Of a stretch of DNA of 64,000 nucleotides, positions 16,161 to 25,815 are shown one piece after another (positions within the stretch are counted from its first letter, which is position 1; each line of letters opens with the position of its first letter). The stretch is from Alphaproteobacteria bacterium. Lineage in GTDB: Bacteria > Pseudomonadota > Alphaproteobacteria > UBA8366 > Aestuariispiraceae. The stretch spans positions 1,612,001 to 1,676,000 of the forward strand of contig JAWPMN010000001.1 of assembly GCA_033344895.1 (NCBI GenBank), read 5' to 3'. The notes beneath the pieces were generated by a model. That model saw only the letters and a list, made by a program, of their open reading frames with translations, made no database searches and was not told where the DNA came from. Made by a program: the position numbers and the translations under genes.

Positions 16161-17132
16161 TCAGACGACCAGAAGCGTCGATCCGGTGGTCTTGCGGGCT
16201 TCCAGATCCTTGTGTGCCTGCACCACATCGGCCAGGGCGTAGCGCTGATTGATCTCGATCTTCAGACCCTTGGCATAGGCATCGAACAGGGCGGTCGCGG
16301 ATTCGACCAGATCCTCGCGGCTGGCGGTGTAGGTCATCAGCGTCGGGCGGGTCATGAACAGCGACCCCTTTGCCGACAAGGTGGCCAGGTTAAAGTTCTC
16401 GATCGGGCCGGAGGCATTGCCGAAGCTGACAAACATCCCGCGCGGACGCAGCGAATCCAGGGAGCCGGCGACGGTTGCCGCGCCGACCCCGTCATAGACG
16501 ACGGGGACACCGGCACCGTCGGTGATTTCCCGCACCCGCTGGGCGACGTCCTCTTCGCCATACAGAATGACGTGGTCGCAGCCATGTGCCTTGGCCAGCT
16601 CCGCCTTTTCCTTCGATCCGGCCGTGCCGATGACGGTTGCGCCGATCTGCTTCAGCCATTGGCAGGCGATCAGACCGACCCCGCCGGCGGCGGCCTGAAA
16701 CAGGACCGTGTCGCCTGGCTGCACCGGATAGGTCCGGCGGATCAGATATTCGACGGTCATGCCTTGAAGCATCATTCCGGCGGCGGCCTCGTTGCTGATC
16801 GTGTCGGGCAGCTTGATCAGGCGATGCCACGGCATCAGGCGCTCGGTGGCATAGGCGCCGACCGGCGGCGCGGCATAGGCAACGCGGTCGCCGACTGCAA
16901 ATTCCGTGACCCCATCGCCGACGGCATCGATGACGCCGGCAGCCTCAAGGCCGATGGCACTGGGCAGTTCCAGCGGATAGAGACCGGTGCGGTGATAGAC
17001 ATCGATATAATTCAGCCCGCAGAAATCCTGCTTGATGCGGACTTCGCCCGGACCGGGATCACCGACCTGCACGTCTTCATAGACCATGTTCTCCGGCCCG
17101 CCGGCCGTGTGGATTCGAACTGCCTTCGCCAT
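16161..17132 (-). CDS. NADPH:quinone oxidoreductase (QorA-like MDR)
   Basis: Zinc-less medium-chain dehydrogenase/reductase of 323 residues that reduces quinones or enals with NADPH. It shows the quinone-reductase start (VRIHTAGGPENMVYEDV), FCGLNYIDVYHRTGLYP, GLEAAGVIDAVG and the nucleotide-binding loop AAAGGVGLIACQWLKQIGA. Length and order of motifs are typical of QorA. It stands alone; the 237 bases between it and the Lon-like gene on the opposite strand hold no gene that I can see, only a short CACCCC/GGGGTG inverted repeat near 15984-16003. Confidence 0.92.
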   Translation of the reverse strand: MAKAVRIHTAGGPENMVYEDVQVGDPGPGEVRIKQDFCGLNYIDVYHRTGLYPLELPSAIGLEAAGVIDAVGDGVTEFAVGDRVAYAAPPVGAYATERLMPWHRLIKLPDTISNEAAAGMMLQGMTVEYLIRRTYPVQPGDTVLFQAAAGGVGLIACQWLKQIGATVIGTAGSKEKAELAKAHGCDHVILYGEEDVAQRVREITDGAGVPVVYDGVGAATVAGSLDSLRPRGMFVSFGNASGPIENFNLATLSAKGSLFMTRPTLMTYTASREDLVESATALFDAYAKGLKIEINQRYALADVVQAHKDLEARKTTGSTLLVV

Positions 17133-17239
17133 GTGCCCTGCTCCTCCGTTGAGGTTGTTTGATACTGCGCGAGAAACCTAGTCTGCGATGCGGCGCAGGC
17201 CAACCGTCAATGGATCAAGAGACATCGGCGGGACAGGCA

Positions 17240-19255
17240 CTAATCCGAAAGCGCATGGCGCAAGTCCGCCGGGTCGGTGATCGGCAGGGAGCAAACCGGC
17301 CCGCGACAGACATAGGCCGCCGCCGAACCGTCCACCATGCCCTTGCCCGCGGCCGGATGCCCGTCCGGCAGGGCGTCCTCAGGCCCGTAAATGGCGATCA
17401 TTCGCTCGGCCAGCGGGGCCCGTTCGGCCGCCGCGCGCAGTTGTGCGGTTGCCGCATCCTGCGGCGGACCGACGATGACGATCTGGATGCCGTCCTCCAG
17501 GAAGCGCGCGCCCTCGATGACGTTGGAATAGGGGAAGAAGTTGCGCTCCATCTCGCCCGCGAAGGTCCGAACAATCTCCTCCGCACGGTCGAGATACCCG
17601 GTCCTCCCCGTGCGCCAGGCCAGCTGCGCCAGGATAAAGACCAGCATTCCGTTCCCCGACGGTGTCGCGTTGTCCCCCCCGGATTTGGTGCGGGCGACCA
17701 GCGCTTCGGCATCGTCCGGGGTCAGGAAGTAGGCGCCGCCGGTCGTGTCGCGATAATGCCGGTCCAGCACATCCGCCCAGCCTTCCGCATGATCGAGATA
17801 GGCATTCTCTCCGGTCGCCTCGTGAAGCGTCAGCGCGGCCCGCATCATGGCCGCATAGTCGTCGACCGTTGCCGCATGACGCGCGCGCCCCTCGCGATAG
17901 GCATGGCGCAGGCGGCCGCTTTCCGCCATTGGGCCGGCAACAAAATCGAAGGCGCGCCGCGCCATTTCGATCCAGTCCGGCTGATCGAACACGCGACCGG
18001 CCCGCGCCAGGGCGGCAATCGTCAGACCGTTCCAGTCCGTCAGAACCTTGTCGTCCTTGAGGGGAGGGACCCGTTTGTCCCGGGCCGCCAGCAGGATTTT
18101 TCGGCATTCGGTCAGGCGGGTTTCCGTCTCAGGATCCGGGACCGCATCGAGATGCAGGCGGTTCAGGATCGACTTTCCTTCCCAATTGCCGCCGGGACGG
18201 ATGTCGTAGTGCGATTTGAACTCCGCCGCGGCATCTCCCAGCAGGGTGTCGATCTCCGCCTCGTCCCAGACGTAGTACTTGCCTTCCTCGCCTTCGCTGT
18301 CGGCATCGCGCGCGGCTGCAAAGGCCCCTTCCGGTACCGTCATGTCGTCGCGCAGCCAGGCGACGGTTTCCGCCGCCCGCTGGCGATAGAGCGGATTTTC
18401 ATTGTCGCACCATGCCAGGGTCAGCATGTCGAGGAGCTGCGCATTGTCGTAGAGCATTTTTTCGAAATGCGGGACCAGCCAGATCCGATCCACGGTATAG
18501 CGTGCGAAGCCACCGCCCAGATGATCGTATATGCCGCCTTCGCACATCTGCCGCAGGGCGAAGTGGACTGCCTTGCGATAGCGCGGATCGCCGATCCGTC
18601 CACCGGCGGACCAAAGTTGTTTCAGAACCGCGCATTGCGGAAACTTCGGAGCGTCGCCGAGGCCACCATGCTGCCGGTCCATGGCCTGCAGGATCCGGTC
18701 CGCCACTTCATCGGCGGTGCCGCGTCCAATGCCGTCGCCGGGTTTCGGATTGGCCTGGGCCGCCAGCCCGTCACGCAGCGCGGCGACATTCTGGTCGATC
18801 CGTTCCGGCGCGTCGCGATAGGTCTTTGCGACCTGACGCAGCACGTCCGGAAAGCCGGGCCGCCCCCATCGTGTCTCCGGCGGGAAATAGGTGCCGCCCC
18901 AGAACGGCTCCCCGGCCGGGGTAAGGAACATGGTGAGCGGCCAACCGCCCTGCTGGCCCAGCATGGCCAGCGCCGACTGGTAGATCGTGTCGATGTCGGG
19001 CCGTTCCTCGCGATCGACCTTGATGTTGACGAACAGATCGTTCATCAGCGCGGCGATGGCGGAATTCTCGAAGCTTTCGTGCGCCATGACATGGCACCAG
19101 TGGCAGGCCGCATAGCCGACCGACAGCAGGATCGGCTTGTTCTCGGCCGCGGCCTCTGCCAGGGCCTCCGGGCCCCAGGCCCGCCAGTGCACGGGATTGT
19201 CCCGGTGCTGCAGCAGATATGGGCTTGTTTCCAGTCCCAGCTGATTGCCGGTCAT
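17240..19255 (-). CDS. DUF255 thioredoxin-fold/glycoside-hydrolase-like protein (YyaL type)
   Basis: A 671-residue protein of the YyaL/spermatogenesis-associated protein 20 family. The N-terminal thioredoxin-fold domain (about 1-160) has [14 protein letters not shown], the active-site-like CHWC (51-54) and [11 protein letters not shown]. The rest is an (alpha/alpha) barrel resembling N-acylglucosamine epimerases, with [25 protein letters not shown]-like and WDEAEI blocks. Length is normal. The family is widespread, but its biochemical activity is unknown. It is a single gene, divergent from the small DUF6489 gene. Confidence 0.92.
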   Translation of the reverse strand: MTGNQLGLETSPYLLQHRDNPVHWRAWGPEALAEAAAENKPILLSVGYAACHWCHVMAHESFENSAIAALMNDLFVNIKVDREERPDIDTIYQSALAMLGQQGGWPLTMFLTPAGEPFWGGTYFPPETRWGRPGFPDVLRQVAKTYRDAPERIDQNVAALRDGLAAQANPKPGDGIGRGTADEVADRILQAMDRQHGGLGDAPKFPQCAVLKQLWSAGGRIGDPRYRKAVHFALRQMCEGGIYDHLGGGFARYTVDRIWLVPHFEKMLYDNAQLLDMLTLAWCDNENPLYRQRAAETVAWLRDDMTVPEGAFAAARDADSEGEEGKYYVWDEAEIDTLLGDAAAEFKSHYDIRPGGNWEGKSILNRLHLDAVPDPETETRLTECRKILLAARDKRVPPLKDDKVLTDWNGLTIAALARAGRVFDQPDWIEMARRAFDFVAGPMAESGRLRHAYREGRARHAATVDDYAAMMRAALTLHEATGENAYLDHAEGWADVLDRHYRDTTGGAYFLTPDDAEALVARTKSGGDNATPSGNGMLVFILAQLAWRTGRTGYLDRAEEIVRTFAGEMERNFFPYSNVIEGARFLEDGIQIVIVGPPQDAATAQLRAAAERAPLAERMIAIYGPEDALPDGHPAAGKGMVDGSAAAYVCRGPVCSLPITDPADLRHALSD

Positions 19256-19368
19256 ATCCCCTCCATTCGGTTCCGCCGGGTATCGCCGGCACGGCGGTAC
19301 TGGACAGCGCCTTATCCCTACATAGGATGAACGGCGGGACGCGCCAACCGATACGCAAAGGAACGCCG

Positions 19369-19623
19369 ATGAAGATCTCCATCGATATCGACTGTACCCC
19401 GGACGAGGCCCGTCGGTTTCTGGGCCTGCCCGATGTCGCGCCGATGCAGGAGGCGCTGATGAAGCAGATTCAGGAGCGCATGGAGGCCAATCTCAAGGCG
19501 CTGGAACCGGAGGCCCTGTTCCAGACCTGGCTGCCGGCCTCGATTCAGGGCATGGAACAGCTTCAGAAAATGTTCTGGGCCCAGATGGGCGGCGCGCCGG
19601 ACGGCAAGAAGGGCAGCGACTGA
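19369..19623 (+). CDS. DUF6489 family protein
   Basis: An 84-residue cytosolic protein beginning [20 protein letters not shown], which matches the DUF6489 family as I recall it. It has a short beta-strand start, then a long amphipathic helix ([17 protein letters not shown]) and a hydrophobic helix near [11 protein letters not shown], with a basic tail. Function is unknown. The ATG at 19369 has AAAGGAA upstream; longer in-frame starts lie in sequence that looks non-coding. It lies 64 bases before mnmE, so it may be co-transcribed with it. Confidence 0.75.
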   Translation: MKISIDIDCTPDEARRFLGLPDVAPMQEALMKQIQERMEANLKALEPEALFQTWLPASIQGMEQLQKMFWAQMGGAPDGKKGSD

Positions 19624-19687
19624 TCGCGGTCGCGCGGCGTCGATTCCGTCGGCGCCTTCCCCAAACGCAGATCGGACATCGGAGTTC

Positions 19688-21022
19688 ATGAGCGATACCA
19701 TTTTTGCCCTGGGCAGCGGACCCGCCCCGGCCGGGGTGGCCGTCATCCGGATTTCCGGCCCGGCGGCGGGGCCGGCCCTCTGCGCACTGACCGGACTGCC
19801 GGCGCCCCCGCCGCCGCGGAAGGCGCTGCTTCGAAAACTGCGCGATCCGGAGACCGGCGAAGTGCTGGATCACGGTCTGATCCTCTGGTTACCGGGCCCG
19901 GGCTCCTTTACCGGCGAAGATGTGGCGGAGATCCATGGCCATGGCGGGGCGGCGTCGATCAGAGCCCTTCTATCCGCGCTTTCCGGCATCAAGGATTGCC
20001 GCCAGGCGGAGGCCGGGGAGTTCACAAGACGCGCCTTCGCCAACGGGCGGATGGATCTGACCGAGGTCGAGGGCCTGTCGGACCTGATCGCGGCGGAAAC
20101 CGAAGCCCAGCGCCGATTGGCCCTGCGCCAGGCAGCCGGGGAGGGGCGGGACCGCTTCCAGGACTGGACCGACCGCCTCATCCGGGTGCTCGCCTTTTTG
20201 GAGGCCGCGGTGGATTTCCCCGAAGATGATCTGCCCGACACGATGCTAGATCGAAATGAAATCGAAATCCGGGCACTTATCGAAGAGTGGACGCAACATA
20301 TAGAATTGGGTGCCGCGTCGTCCGGTATTCGAGAGGGGATACGTGTCGCCATCATAGGGGCGCCGAATGTCGGCAAGTCCTCGCTGTTGAATCGGCTCGC
20401 AGGACGGGACGCCGCCATCGTGTCGGAAATTGCCGGCACAACGCGGGATGTGGTTGAGGTGCGCCTAGATCTCGGCGGGTATCTGGTGACTCTGGCAGAC
20501 ACGGCGGGGCTGCGGGACACGGAGGATGTCATTGAGGAGGAGGGCGTTCGCCGGGCCCTCCATGCCGCCGAAGGGGCCGACATCGTGCTTCATCTCAGCG
20601 ATACTCCGAACGGCTTCGGCACTGCGCATGGGGACCTCTTCCGACATCCCGATCAGGCTGTGATCCGCGTTCTCACGAAGATCGACCTGAATGGCACCGA
20701 TGCCCGGGCACCCACGGAAGGCACGCCGTTCTGCATTTCGTCCCGGACCGGGGAAGGATTAACCGCCCTGCTTGAAACGCTGCAATCCCGGTGCGAGGAA
20801 AAGCTGGCGGTCGCCGCTGGCGCCGTCGCGGTTCGGGCCCGCCATCGTGAAGCCCTTGGCCGTGCCTGCGATGCCCTTCAGCGCAGCCTCGGGCAGCCCG
20901 AAGTGGCGCTTGCCGGGGAAGATGTCCGCCTGGCTCTGACCGAAATGGGGCGCATTACCGGGCGCGTGGATGTCGAATCCGTCCTCGATGTGGTGTTCGG
21001 GGAATTCTGCATCGGAAAATAG
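19688..21022 (+). CDS. mnmE: tRNA uridine-5-carboxymethylaminomethyl GTPase MnmE
   Basis: GTPase that, with MnmG, installs the 5-carboxymethylaminomethyl group on the wobble uridine of several tRNAs. The 444-residue protein has the folate-binding N-domain (TIFALGSGPAPAGVAVIRIS, FTGEDVAEIHGHGG), the inserted G domain with P-loop GAPNVGKSS (about residue 225), switch II DTAGLRDT and NKXD-like TKID, and ends in the obligatory C-terminal FCIGK. mnmG follows after a gap that carries two parS sites. In many relatives mnmE directly follows rho; here rho is 27 kb away. Confidence 0.97.
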   Translation: MSDTIFALGSGPAPAGVAVIRISGPAAGPALCALTGLPAPPPPRKALLRKLRDPETGEVLDHGLILWLPGPGSFTGEDVAEIHGHGGAASIRALLSALSGIKDCRQAEAGEFTRRAFANGRMDLTEVEGLSDLIAAETEAQRRLALRQAAGEGRDRFQDWTDRLIRVLAFLEAAVDFPEDDLPDTMLDRNEIEIRALIEEWTQHIELGAASSGIREGIRVAIIGAPNVGKSSLLNRLAGRDAAIVSEIAGTTRDVVEVRLDLGGYLVTLADTAGLRDTEDVIEEEGVRRALHAAEGADIVLHLSDTPNGFGTAHGDLFRHPDQAVIRVLTKIDLNGTDARAPTEGTPFCISSRTGEGLTALLETLQSRCEEKLAVAAGAVAVRARHREALGRACDALQRSLGQPEVALAGEDVRLALTEMGRITGRVDVESVLDVVFGEFCIGK

Positions 21023-21028
21023 CTCACC

Positions 21029-21044
21029 TGTTTCACGTGAAACA
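21029..21044. promoter_or_regulatory. parS site 1 (perfect 16-mer)
   Basis: TGTTTCACGTGAAACA, a perfect 16-base palindrome matching the ParB-binding parS consensus of bacterial chromosomes. It lies seven bases after the mnmE stop and less than 4 kb from parA-parB. A 12-base direct repeat of its right flank (GAAACACCATCG, 21039-21050 and again 21093-21104) marks a decayed half-site downstream. Confidence 0.92.
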
Positions 21045-21168
21045 CCATCGTGCGCGTGTGGAATGCCCCAATCGGTTTGGTCTTCAACACACGAAACACC
21101 ATCGCATTCTCTCAGTTGGCACCTAAACATTGTCGGCGACATTTCGTGGAGGGGCGGCCCCCAAGCAA

Positions 21169-21184
21169 TGTTTCACGTGAAACA
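21169..21184. promoter_or_regulatory. parS site 2 (perfect 16-mer)
   Basis: A second exact TGTTTCACGTGAAACA, 140 bases after the first, in the mnmE-mnmG gap. Two full parS sites this close would nucleate ParB loading and spreading. They lie about 20 kb from the putative oriC, a normal distance for chromosomal parS. Confidence 0.92.
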
Positions 21185-21283
21185 TTCCCCGTGACTGCAC
21201 TGTAAATAGTCTCGGGTTCGTTGGTTTCTATTGACCGAAAATCCCCGACGCCGTATATCCTGCGGCGGAAAGGATCCGGGGCC

Positions 21284-23176
21284 ATGTGCGCGGACAAAGC
21301 TCTCCAGAAAATGTCCTGGGACGTCATCATCGTGGGCGGCGGCCATGCCGGCTGCGAGGCGGCGGCCGCCTCTGCGCGTCTGGGCGCCGACACCCTGCTG
21401 GTGACCCACAAGCTCGAAACCATCGGGGAGATGTCCTGCAATCCAGCCATCGGCGGATTGGGCAAGGGCCATCTGGTTCGGGAGATCGACGCGCTCGATG
21501 GCATCATGGGTCGGGTCATCGACCAGGCCGGCATCCAGTTCCGAATGCTGAACCGGAGCAAGGGCCCGGCGGTACAGGGCCCGCGATCACAGGCCGACCG
21601 TAAACTCTATCGAAACGCCATGCAGGCGACCCTGGCGGAAGTGGAGAACCTGACACTCCACGCCGGCGCCGTGGAGGATCTGATCCTCGACCCGACCGGT
21701 CGCCTCACCGGGCTGATCCTTGGCGACGGAACGGAACTTTCCGCCGGCGCGGTGGTGCTGACCACGGGCACCTTCTTGCGCGGCATGATCCACTGCGGCC
21801 AGGAACGCACGCCGGCCGGCCGGATTGGCGATGCCCCGGCGATGGGTCTCTCCAAGACGCTCGAAAAGGCCGGGTTTGCCCTCGGCCGTCTGAAGACCGG
21901 AACTCCGCCGCGTCTGGATGGCGACACGATCGACTGGTCCGGGCTGGACCGGCAAGATGCGGATCCCGTCCCTGAGCCGTTTTCCATGCTGACGGATCGA
22001 ATCACGGTCCCGCAGATTCCCTGCTACATCACCTATACAAATGAGCTGACGCACGCCGCCATCCGCGACAATCTGCATCTTTCGGCGATGTATGGCGGCA
22101 TGATCGAGGGTATCGGGCCGCGCTATTGTCCGTCCATCGAAGACAAGGTGGTGAAATTCGCCGACAAGCCGCGTCACCAGATCTTCCTGGAACCGGAGGG
22201 ACTGGACGATTCGACGGTGTATCCCAATGGGATCTCCAACTCCTTGCCGGTAGAGATCCAGGCCGCCTTCCTCAAAACCATTCCCGGCCTTGAGAAGGCG
22301 ACCATCCTGCGCCCAGGTTATGCGATCGAATACGATCATGTCGACCCGCGGGAACTTCTGCCGACCCTGGAGACCCGTAAGGTGCCGGGCCTGTATCTGG
22401 CCGGTCAGATCAATGGCACGACCGGCTATGAAGAGGCCGCGGCACAGGGTCTGATCGCAGGGCTGAATGCAGCCCGTGCAGTCGGGGGCAACAGCGAACC
22501 CTTCATCCTGGACCGCGCCGACGCCTATATCGGGGTCATGATCGACGATCTGACGACCCGCGGCGCCGATGAACCCTATCGGATGTTCACCTCCCGCGCC
22601 GAGTATCGCCTCCGGCTACGAGCGGACAATGCCGACCAGCGCCTGACACCCCTCGGGCGGGAAATCGGGTGCCTCTCGCCCGAAAGAACGGCGACCTGGC
22701 AGCGGAAGGAACGCGCCCTGGCGGAAGCCCGGCATGTCATGCAGGACCTTCGCGCGACACCGCAGGAACTTGGCCGCCACGGCATTTCAGTCCGCGCCGA
22801 CGGCAAAGTGCGGAGTGCGGCAGAAGTTCTGGCGCTGCCTGACATAACTCTGTCGGCGCTCATTCCGATCTGGCCGCAACTGCAAAAGATCGATCCCACG
22901 ATCGTGCCTCAAATCGAGATCGACGCCAGATACGCGGCTTACCTCGAACGACAGGATGCGGATATACGGGCCTATCGTCGCGACGAGGCCCTACATCTTC
23001 CCGTGGATCTCGACTTTGCCGCGGTCGGCGGACTCAGCAATGAAATGGTTCAGCGACTGGCGCGCGCCCGGCCACGCACCCTGGGCCAGGCGGCCCGGCT
23101 TCCGGGTGTGACACCGGCCGCCGTCGTGGCCCTGATGCGGCATGTCCGCCGCGCTGCCGGCTCCCGGGCGGCCTGA
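21284..23176 (+). CDS. mnmG: tRNA uridine-5-carboxymethylaminomethyl enzyme MnmG (GidA)
   Basis: FAD-dependent partner of MnmE in wobble-uridine modification. It has the Rossmann dinucleotide motif [13 protein letters not shown] near the N-terminus, the GidA signatures [20 protein letters not shown] and [20 protein letters not shown], and a helical C-domain for MnmE and tRNA contacts. From the ATG at 21284 it is 630 residues; AAGGA is upstream. An ATG at 21311 ([10 protein letters not shown]) is also compatible with the family and one at 21221 is less likely. rsmG follows immediately. Confidence 0.97.
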   Translation: MCADKALQKMSWDVIIVGGGHAGCEAAAASARLGADTLLVTHKLETIGEMSCNPAIGGLGKGHLVREIDALDGIMGRVIDQAGIQFRMLNRSKGPAVQGPRSQADRKLYRNAMQATLAEVENLTLHAGAVEDLILDPTGRLTGLILGDGTELSAGAVVLTTGTFLRGMIHCGQERTPAGRIGDAPAMGLSKTLEKAGFALGRLKTGTPPRLDGDTIDWSGLDRQDADPVPEPFSMLTDRITVPQIPCYITYTNELTHAAIRDNLHLSAMYGGMIEGIGPRYCPSIEDKVVKFADKPRHQIFLEPEGLDDSTVYPNGISNSLPVEIQAAFLKTIPGLEKATILRPGYAIEYDHVDPRELLPTLETRKVPGLYLAGQINGTTGYEEAAAQGLIAGLNAARAVGGNSEPFILDRADAYIGVMIDDLTTRGADEPYRMFTSRAEYRLRLRADNADQRLTPLGREIGCLSPERTATWQRKERALAEARHVMQDLRATPQELGRHGISVRADGKVRSAAEVLALPDITLSALIPIWPQLQKIDPTIVPQIEIDARYAAYLERQDADIRAYRRDEALHLPVDLDFAAVGGLSNEMVQRLARARPRTLGQAARLPGVTPAAVVALMRHVRRAAGSRAA

Positions 23177-23882
23177 TCCCGTGACGCAGAACGGCGGTTC
23201 CGGTTCCGGGTTCAGGGACGGAAACGTCCGCACTCCCTCCGATTTTCAGAATTCCACGGGCGTTTCACGTGAAACACTCGACGCTCTGGTCACCTATGCC
23301 ACGCTTCTTGAGAAGTGGCAGAAGCGGATCAATCTCGTCGGACCCAAGACCGTTGCCGATCTCTGGTCTCGTCACTTTCTGGATTCGGCCCAGCTGGTGT
23401 CCTTGATCCCGCCCGGCGCAGATAGGCTGGTCGACCTTGGCAGCGGTGCGGGATTCCCCGGACTGGTCCTGTGTATCCTGACCGGCCTGGAAACCCATCT
23501 GATCGAATCCGACACCCGCAAATGCGCCTTCCTGCGTGAGGCGGGACGAGCGGCCGGCGTATCGTCGCGCCTGACGGTTCATGCCCGACGGGCGGAATCG
23601 ATCGAATTGCCGCCTGCCGATGTGGTTACGGCCCGTGCCCTGGCACCGCTACCGGAACTCCTGGCGCTGGCGGCCCCATTCTGGGGTGCGGAAACCCTGG
23701 GCCTTTTCCTGAAGGGAAAGCGGTACGAAGAGGAATTGACTGCTGCAAAATATGGATGGTATATAAATTACAGCACGATTCCGAGCCGGGTTGATCCGGA
23801 ATCCGTAATTCTGTCCATCACCGGGCTCCGTCAGGCGCCTGGAGCCGATCCAGAGGGAGAGGGGGCAGGGCGGAAAGGGTAG
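23142..23882 (+). CDS. rsmG: 16S rRNA m7G527 methyltransferase RsmG (GidB)
   Basis: SAM-dependent methyltransferase that makes 7-methylguanosine at position 527 of 16S rRNA. It shows [25 protein letters not shown] and the SAM-binding [14 protein letters not shown], then [15 protein letters not shown]. The ATG at 23142 overlaps the end of mnmG by 35 bases; a GTG at 23181, four bases after the mnmG stop, is an equally good start. A parS-like palindrome is embedded in the reading frame and encodes VSRET. The C-terminus has a slightly AT-richer patch (23745-23780). Confidence 0.95.
   Translation: MSAALPAPGRPDPVTQNGGSGSGFRDGNVRTPSDFQNSTGVSRETLDALVTYATLLEKWQKRINLVGPKTVADLWSRHFLDSAQLVSLIPPGADRLVDLGSGAGFPGLVLCILTGLETHLIESDTRKCAFLREAGRAAGVSSRLTVHARRAESIELPPADVVTARALAPLPELLALAAPFWGAETLGLFLKGKRYEEELTAAKYGWYINYSTIPSRVDPESVILSITGLRQAPGADPEGEGAGRKG
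23261..23276. promoter_or_regulatory. parS site 3 inside rsmG
   Basis: CGTTTCACGTGAAACA, matching parS at 15 of 16 positions (C for T at position 1). It lies in the rsmG reading frame, where it is read as VSRET near residue 41. A third ParB site within 2.2 kb of the first two and 0.7 kb before parA makes a clear parS cluster. Confidence 0.85.
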
Positions 23883-23986
23883 CCGCAAGGCAGTCGGAGC
23901 GTGCCGGGCCCAAAGCGGGCCGCCGCGGCGCATGCGCAATGCGACTTACGCCGCGACGTTGGCACAGCATGGAAGGAATTGCGCCG

Positions 23987-24811
23987 ATGTATGCGAAGTT
24001 GCCCGAAAAACTAACCCGGCCCCGCGCCGACGGCACAGCCCGGATTGTGGCCATTGCAAATCAGAAGGGTGGGGTCGGCAAGACGACCACCGCCATCAAC
24101 CTGGCGACGGCTCTGGCCGCCTGCGAGAAGAAGGTTCTGATCGTCGATATCGATGCCCAGGGAAACGCGTCCACCGGCCTGGGAATCGACCGGCGGGATC
24201 GCGCACTCAGTTCCTACGATCTTCTGTTCGGTCGGGAACGGGCCGAGGCCGCCGCCATCGCCACGACAATCCCTGGGCTCAGCATCGTGCCGGCCTCGAT
24301 CCATCTCTCCGGCGCCGAAATCGAGCTGGTCGAGGAAGACCGCCGCGAATTTCGCCTGCGCGAGGCCCTGCGCGGCGCGGTCACGGAATACGATTATGTC
24401 CTGATCGATTGCCCGCCGGCGCTCGGACTGCTGACGCTGAATGCACTTTGTGCCGCGGATTCGGTTCTGGTGCCGTTGCAATGCGAATTCTACGCCCTGG
24501 AAGGGCTCAGCCATTTGATGGGCACGATCGAGCGGGTGAAACGGGCCTTCAACCCGCGGCTCGACATCCAGGGCGTCGTCCTCACCATGTACGACCGCCG
24601 CAACAACCTGTCCGACATGGTCGCCGCCGATGTGCGCGCGCATTTGGGCGACAAGGTCTACGAGACGGTCATTCCGCGCAACGTCCGGGTCTCCGAGGCG
24701 CCGAGCTATGGCAAGCCGGTCATCCTCTATGACATGGATTGCCGCGGATCCCAGGCCTATATCCACCTGGCCAGCGAGGTCCTGAAACGCGAACGGAGGG
24801 TTTCGGCATGA
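23987..24811 (+). CDS. parA: Chromosome-partitioning ATPase ParA
   Basis: Walker-type ATPase that binds DNA non-specifically and moves ParB-parS complexes during origin segregation. The deviant Walker A motif KGGVGKTT (27-34) is present, with VDIDAQGNASTGLG, Walker B-like YVLIDCPPALGLLT and PLQCEFYALEGLSHLM. From the ATG at 23987 it is 274 residues, with GGAAGGAA upstream; earlier ATGs at 23939 and 23969 lack a better site. parB overlaps its stop codon, so the two are translationally coupled. Confidence 0.97.
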   Translation: MYAKLPEKLTRPRADGTARIVAIANQKGGVGKTTTAINLATALAACEKKVLIVDIDAQGNASTGLGIDRRDRALSSYDLLFGRERAEAAAIATTIPGLSIVPASIHLSGAEIELVEEDRREFRLREALRGAVTEYDYVLIDCPPALGLLTLNALCAADSVLVPLQCEFYALEGLSHLMGTIERVKRAFNPRLDIQGVVLTMYDRRNNLSDMVAADVRAHLGDKVYETVIPRNVRVSEAPSYGKPVILYDMDCRGSQAYIHLASEVLKRERRVSA

Positions 24812-25812
24812 CGGCAGCAGCGGAAGACACACGCAAGCGCGGCCTGGGGCGGGGCCTGTCCGCCCTGTTCGGCGAAGAGGGCGATATGGGCGGCAATGCG
24901 GCCTATGGCGGCTACAGCGAACCGGCCGTGCGCACCTCGAAGACGGTGCCGATCGAATTCCTGCGCCCCAATCCAAGCCAGCCGCGCAAGCGGTTCGACG
25001 AGGCCGCAATCGACGGGTTGGTGGATTCGATCCGCCAGCAGGGCGTGCTCCAGCCACTGCTGGTTCGGCCCCATCCCGACGACGCCAACGCCTATGAAAT
25101 CGTAGCCGGCGAGCGTCGCTGGCGCGCGGCGCAGCGGGCCCAGCTGCATGAAGTGCCCGTGGTCATCAAGGAGCTGTCGGATTCCGATACGCTCGAGATC
25201 GCACTGATCGAGAATATTCACCGCGAGGACCTGACCCCGCTGGAGGAGGCCGAAGGCTATCAGCGCCTGATCGAGGAATTCGGCCATACCCAGGACGCGC
25301 TGTCCAAGGCCGTCGGCAAAAGCCGCAGCCATGTCGCCAACATGCTGCGCCTGTTAAGCCTGCCGGAGGAGCTGAAGAGCCTGCTCGACGACGGATTGAT
25401 CTCCAGCGGCCATGCCCGCGCGCTGCTCGGCGCCCCGAATGCGGAGGCCCTGGCCCAGGACATCGTCAAGAAGGGACTGAACGTCCGCCAGACGGAAAAG
25501 CTGGTTCAGGATTCGAAACCCAGCGCCTCGCGAACGGAAAGCGGCATGCGCAAGCTGAAGGGCCGGATCGAGGGCAGCGCCAAGACTGCCGAGATCGCAT
25601 CCGACGCATCGGCGGACAAGGATCCGAACACCGTCGCGATGGAGCGAAGCCTATCCGATATGCTCGGCATGACGGTCAGCATCGAACTCAAGGGCGGGGG
25701 CGAATCCGGACGCATGAGCATTGCCTTCGAGAATTTCGATCAGCTCGACGATGTGATCGAACGTCTGAATCGCGGCGGCGTCCCCGCCAAGGCCGAAATC
25801 GTCGAAATGTAA
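24808..25812 (+). CDS. parB: Chromosome-partitioning protein ParB (Spo0J)
   Basis: CTPase/DNA clamp that loads at parS. The 334-residue protein has the ParA-stimulating N-terminus (RKRGLGRGLSALFG), the CTP-binding ParB/Srx domain with IRQQGVLQPLLVRP and GERRWRAAQ (101-109), ENIHREDLTPLEEAEGYQ, a helix-turn-helix around LSKAVGKSRSHVANMLRLL and a C-terminal dimer domain. The start overlaps the parA stop (ATGA) and GGAGGG lies upstream. The gene ends three bases from the convergent holA stop, leaving no room for a terminator. Confidence 0.97.
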   Translation: MTAAAEDTRKRGLGRGLSALFGEEGDMGGNAAYGGYSEPAVRTSKTVPIEFLRPNPSQPRKRFDEAAIDGLVDSIRQQGVLQPLLVRPHPDDANAYEIVAGERRWRAAQRAQLHEVPVVIKELSDSDTLEIALIENIHREDLTPLEEAEGYQRLIEEFGHTQDALSKAVGKSRSHVANMLRLLSLPEELKSLLDDGLISSGHARALLGAPNAEALAQDIVKKGLNVRQTEKLVQDSKPSASRTESGMRKLKGRIEGSAKTAEIASDASADKDPNTVAMERSLSDMLGMTVSIELKGGGESGRMSIAFENFDQLDDVIERLNRGGVPAKAEIVEM

Positions 25813-25815
25813 GCG

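Noticed and set aside
17159-19330. Long 723-codon plus-strand frame
   Set aside because: Antisense to the DUF255 protein, whose motifs (CHWC, SPYLLQH) are unmistakable; no family features in the plus frame.
25813-25815. Terminator between convergent parB and holA
   Set aside because: The stops are only three bases apart, so no separate terminator fits; transcripts must overlap.
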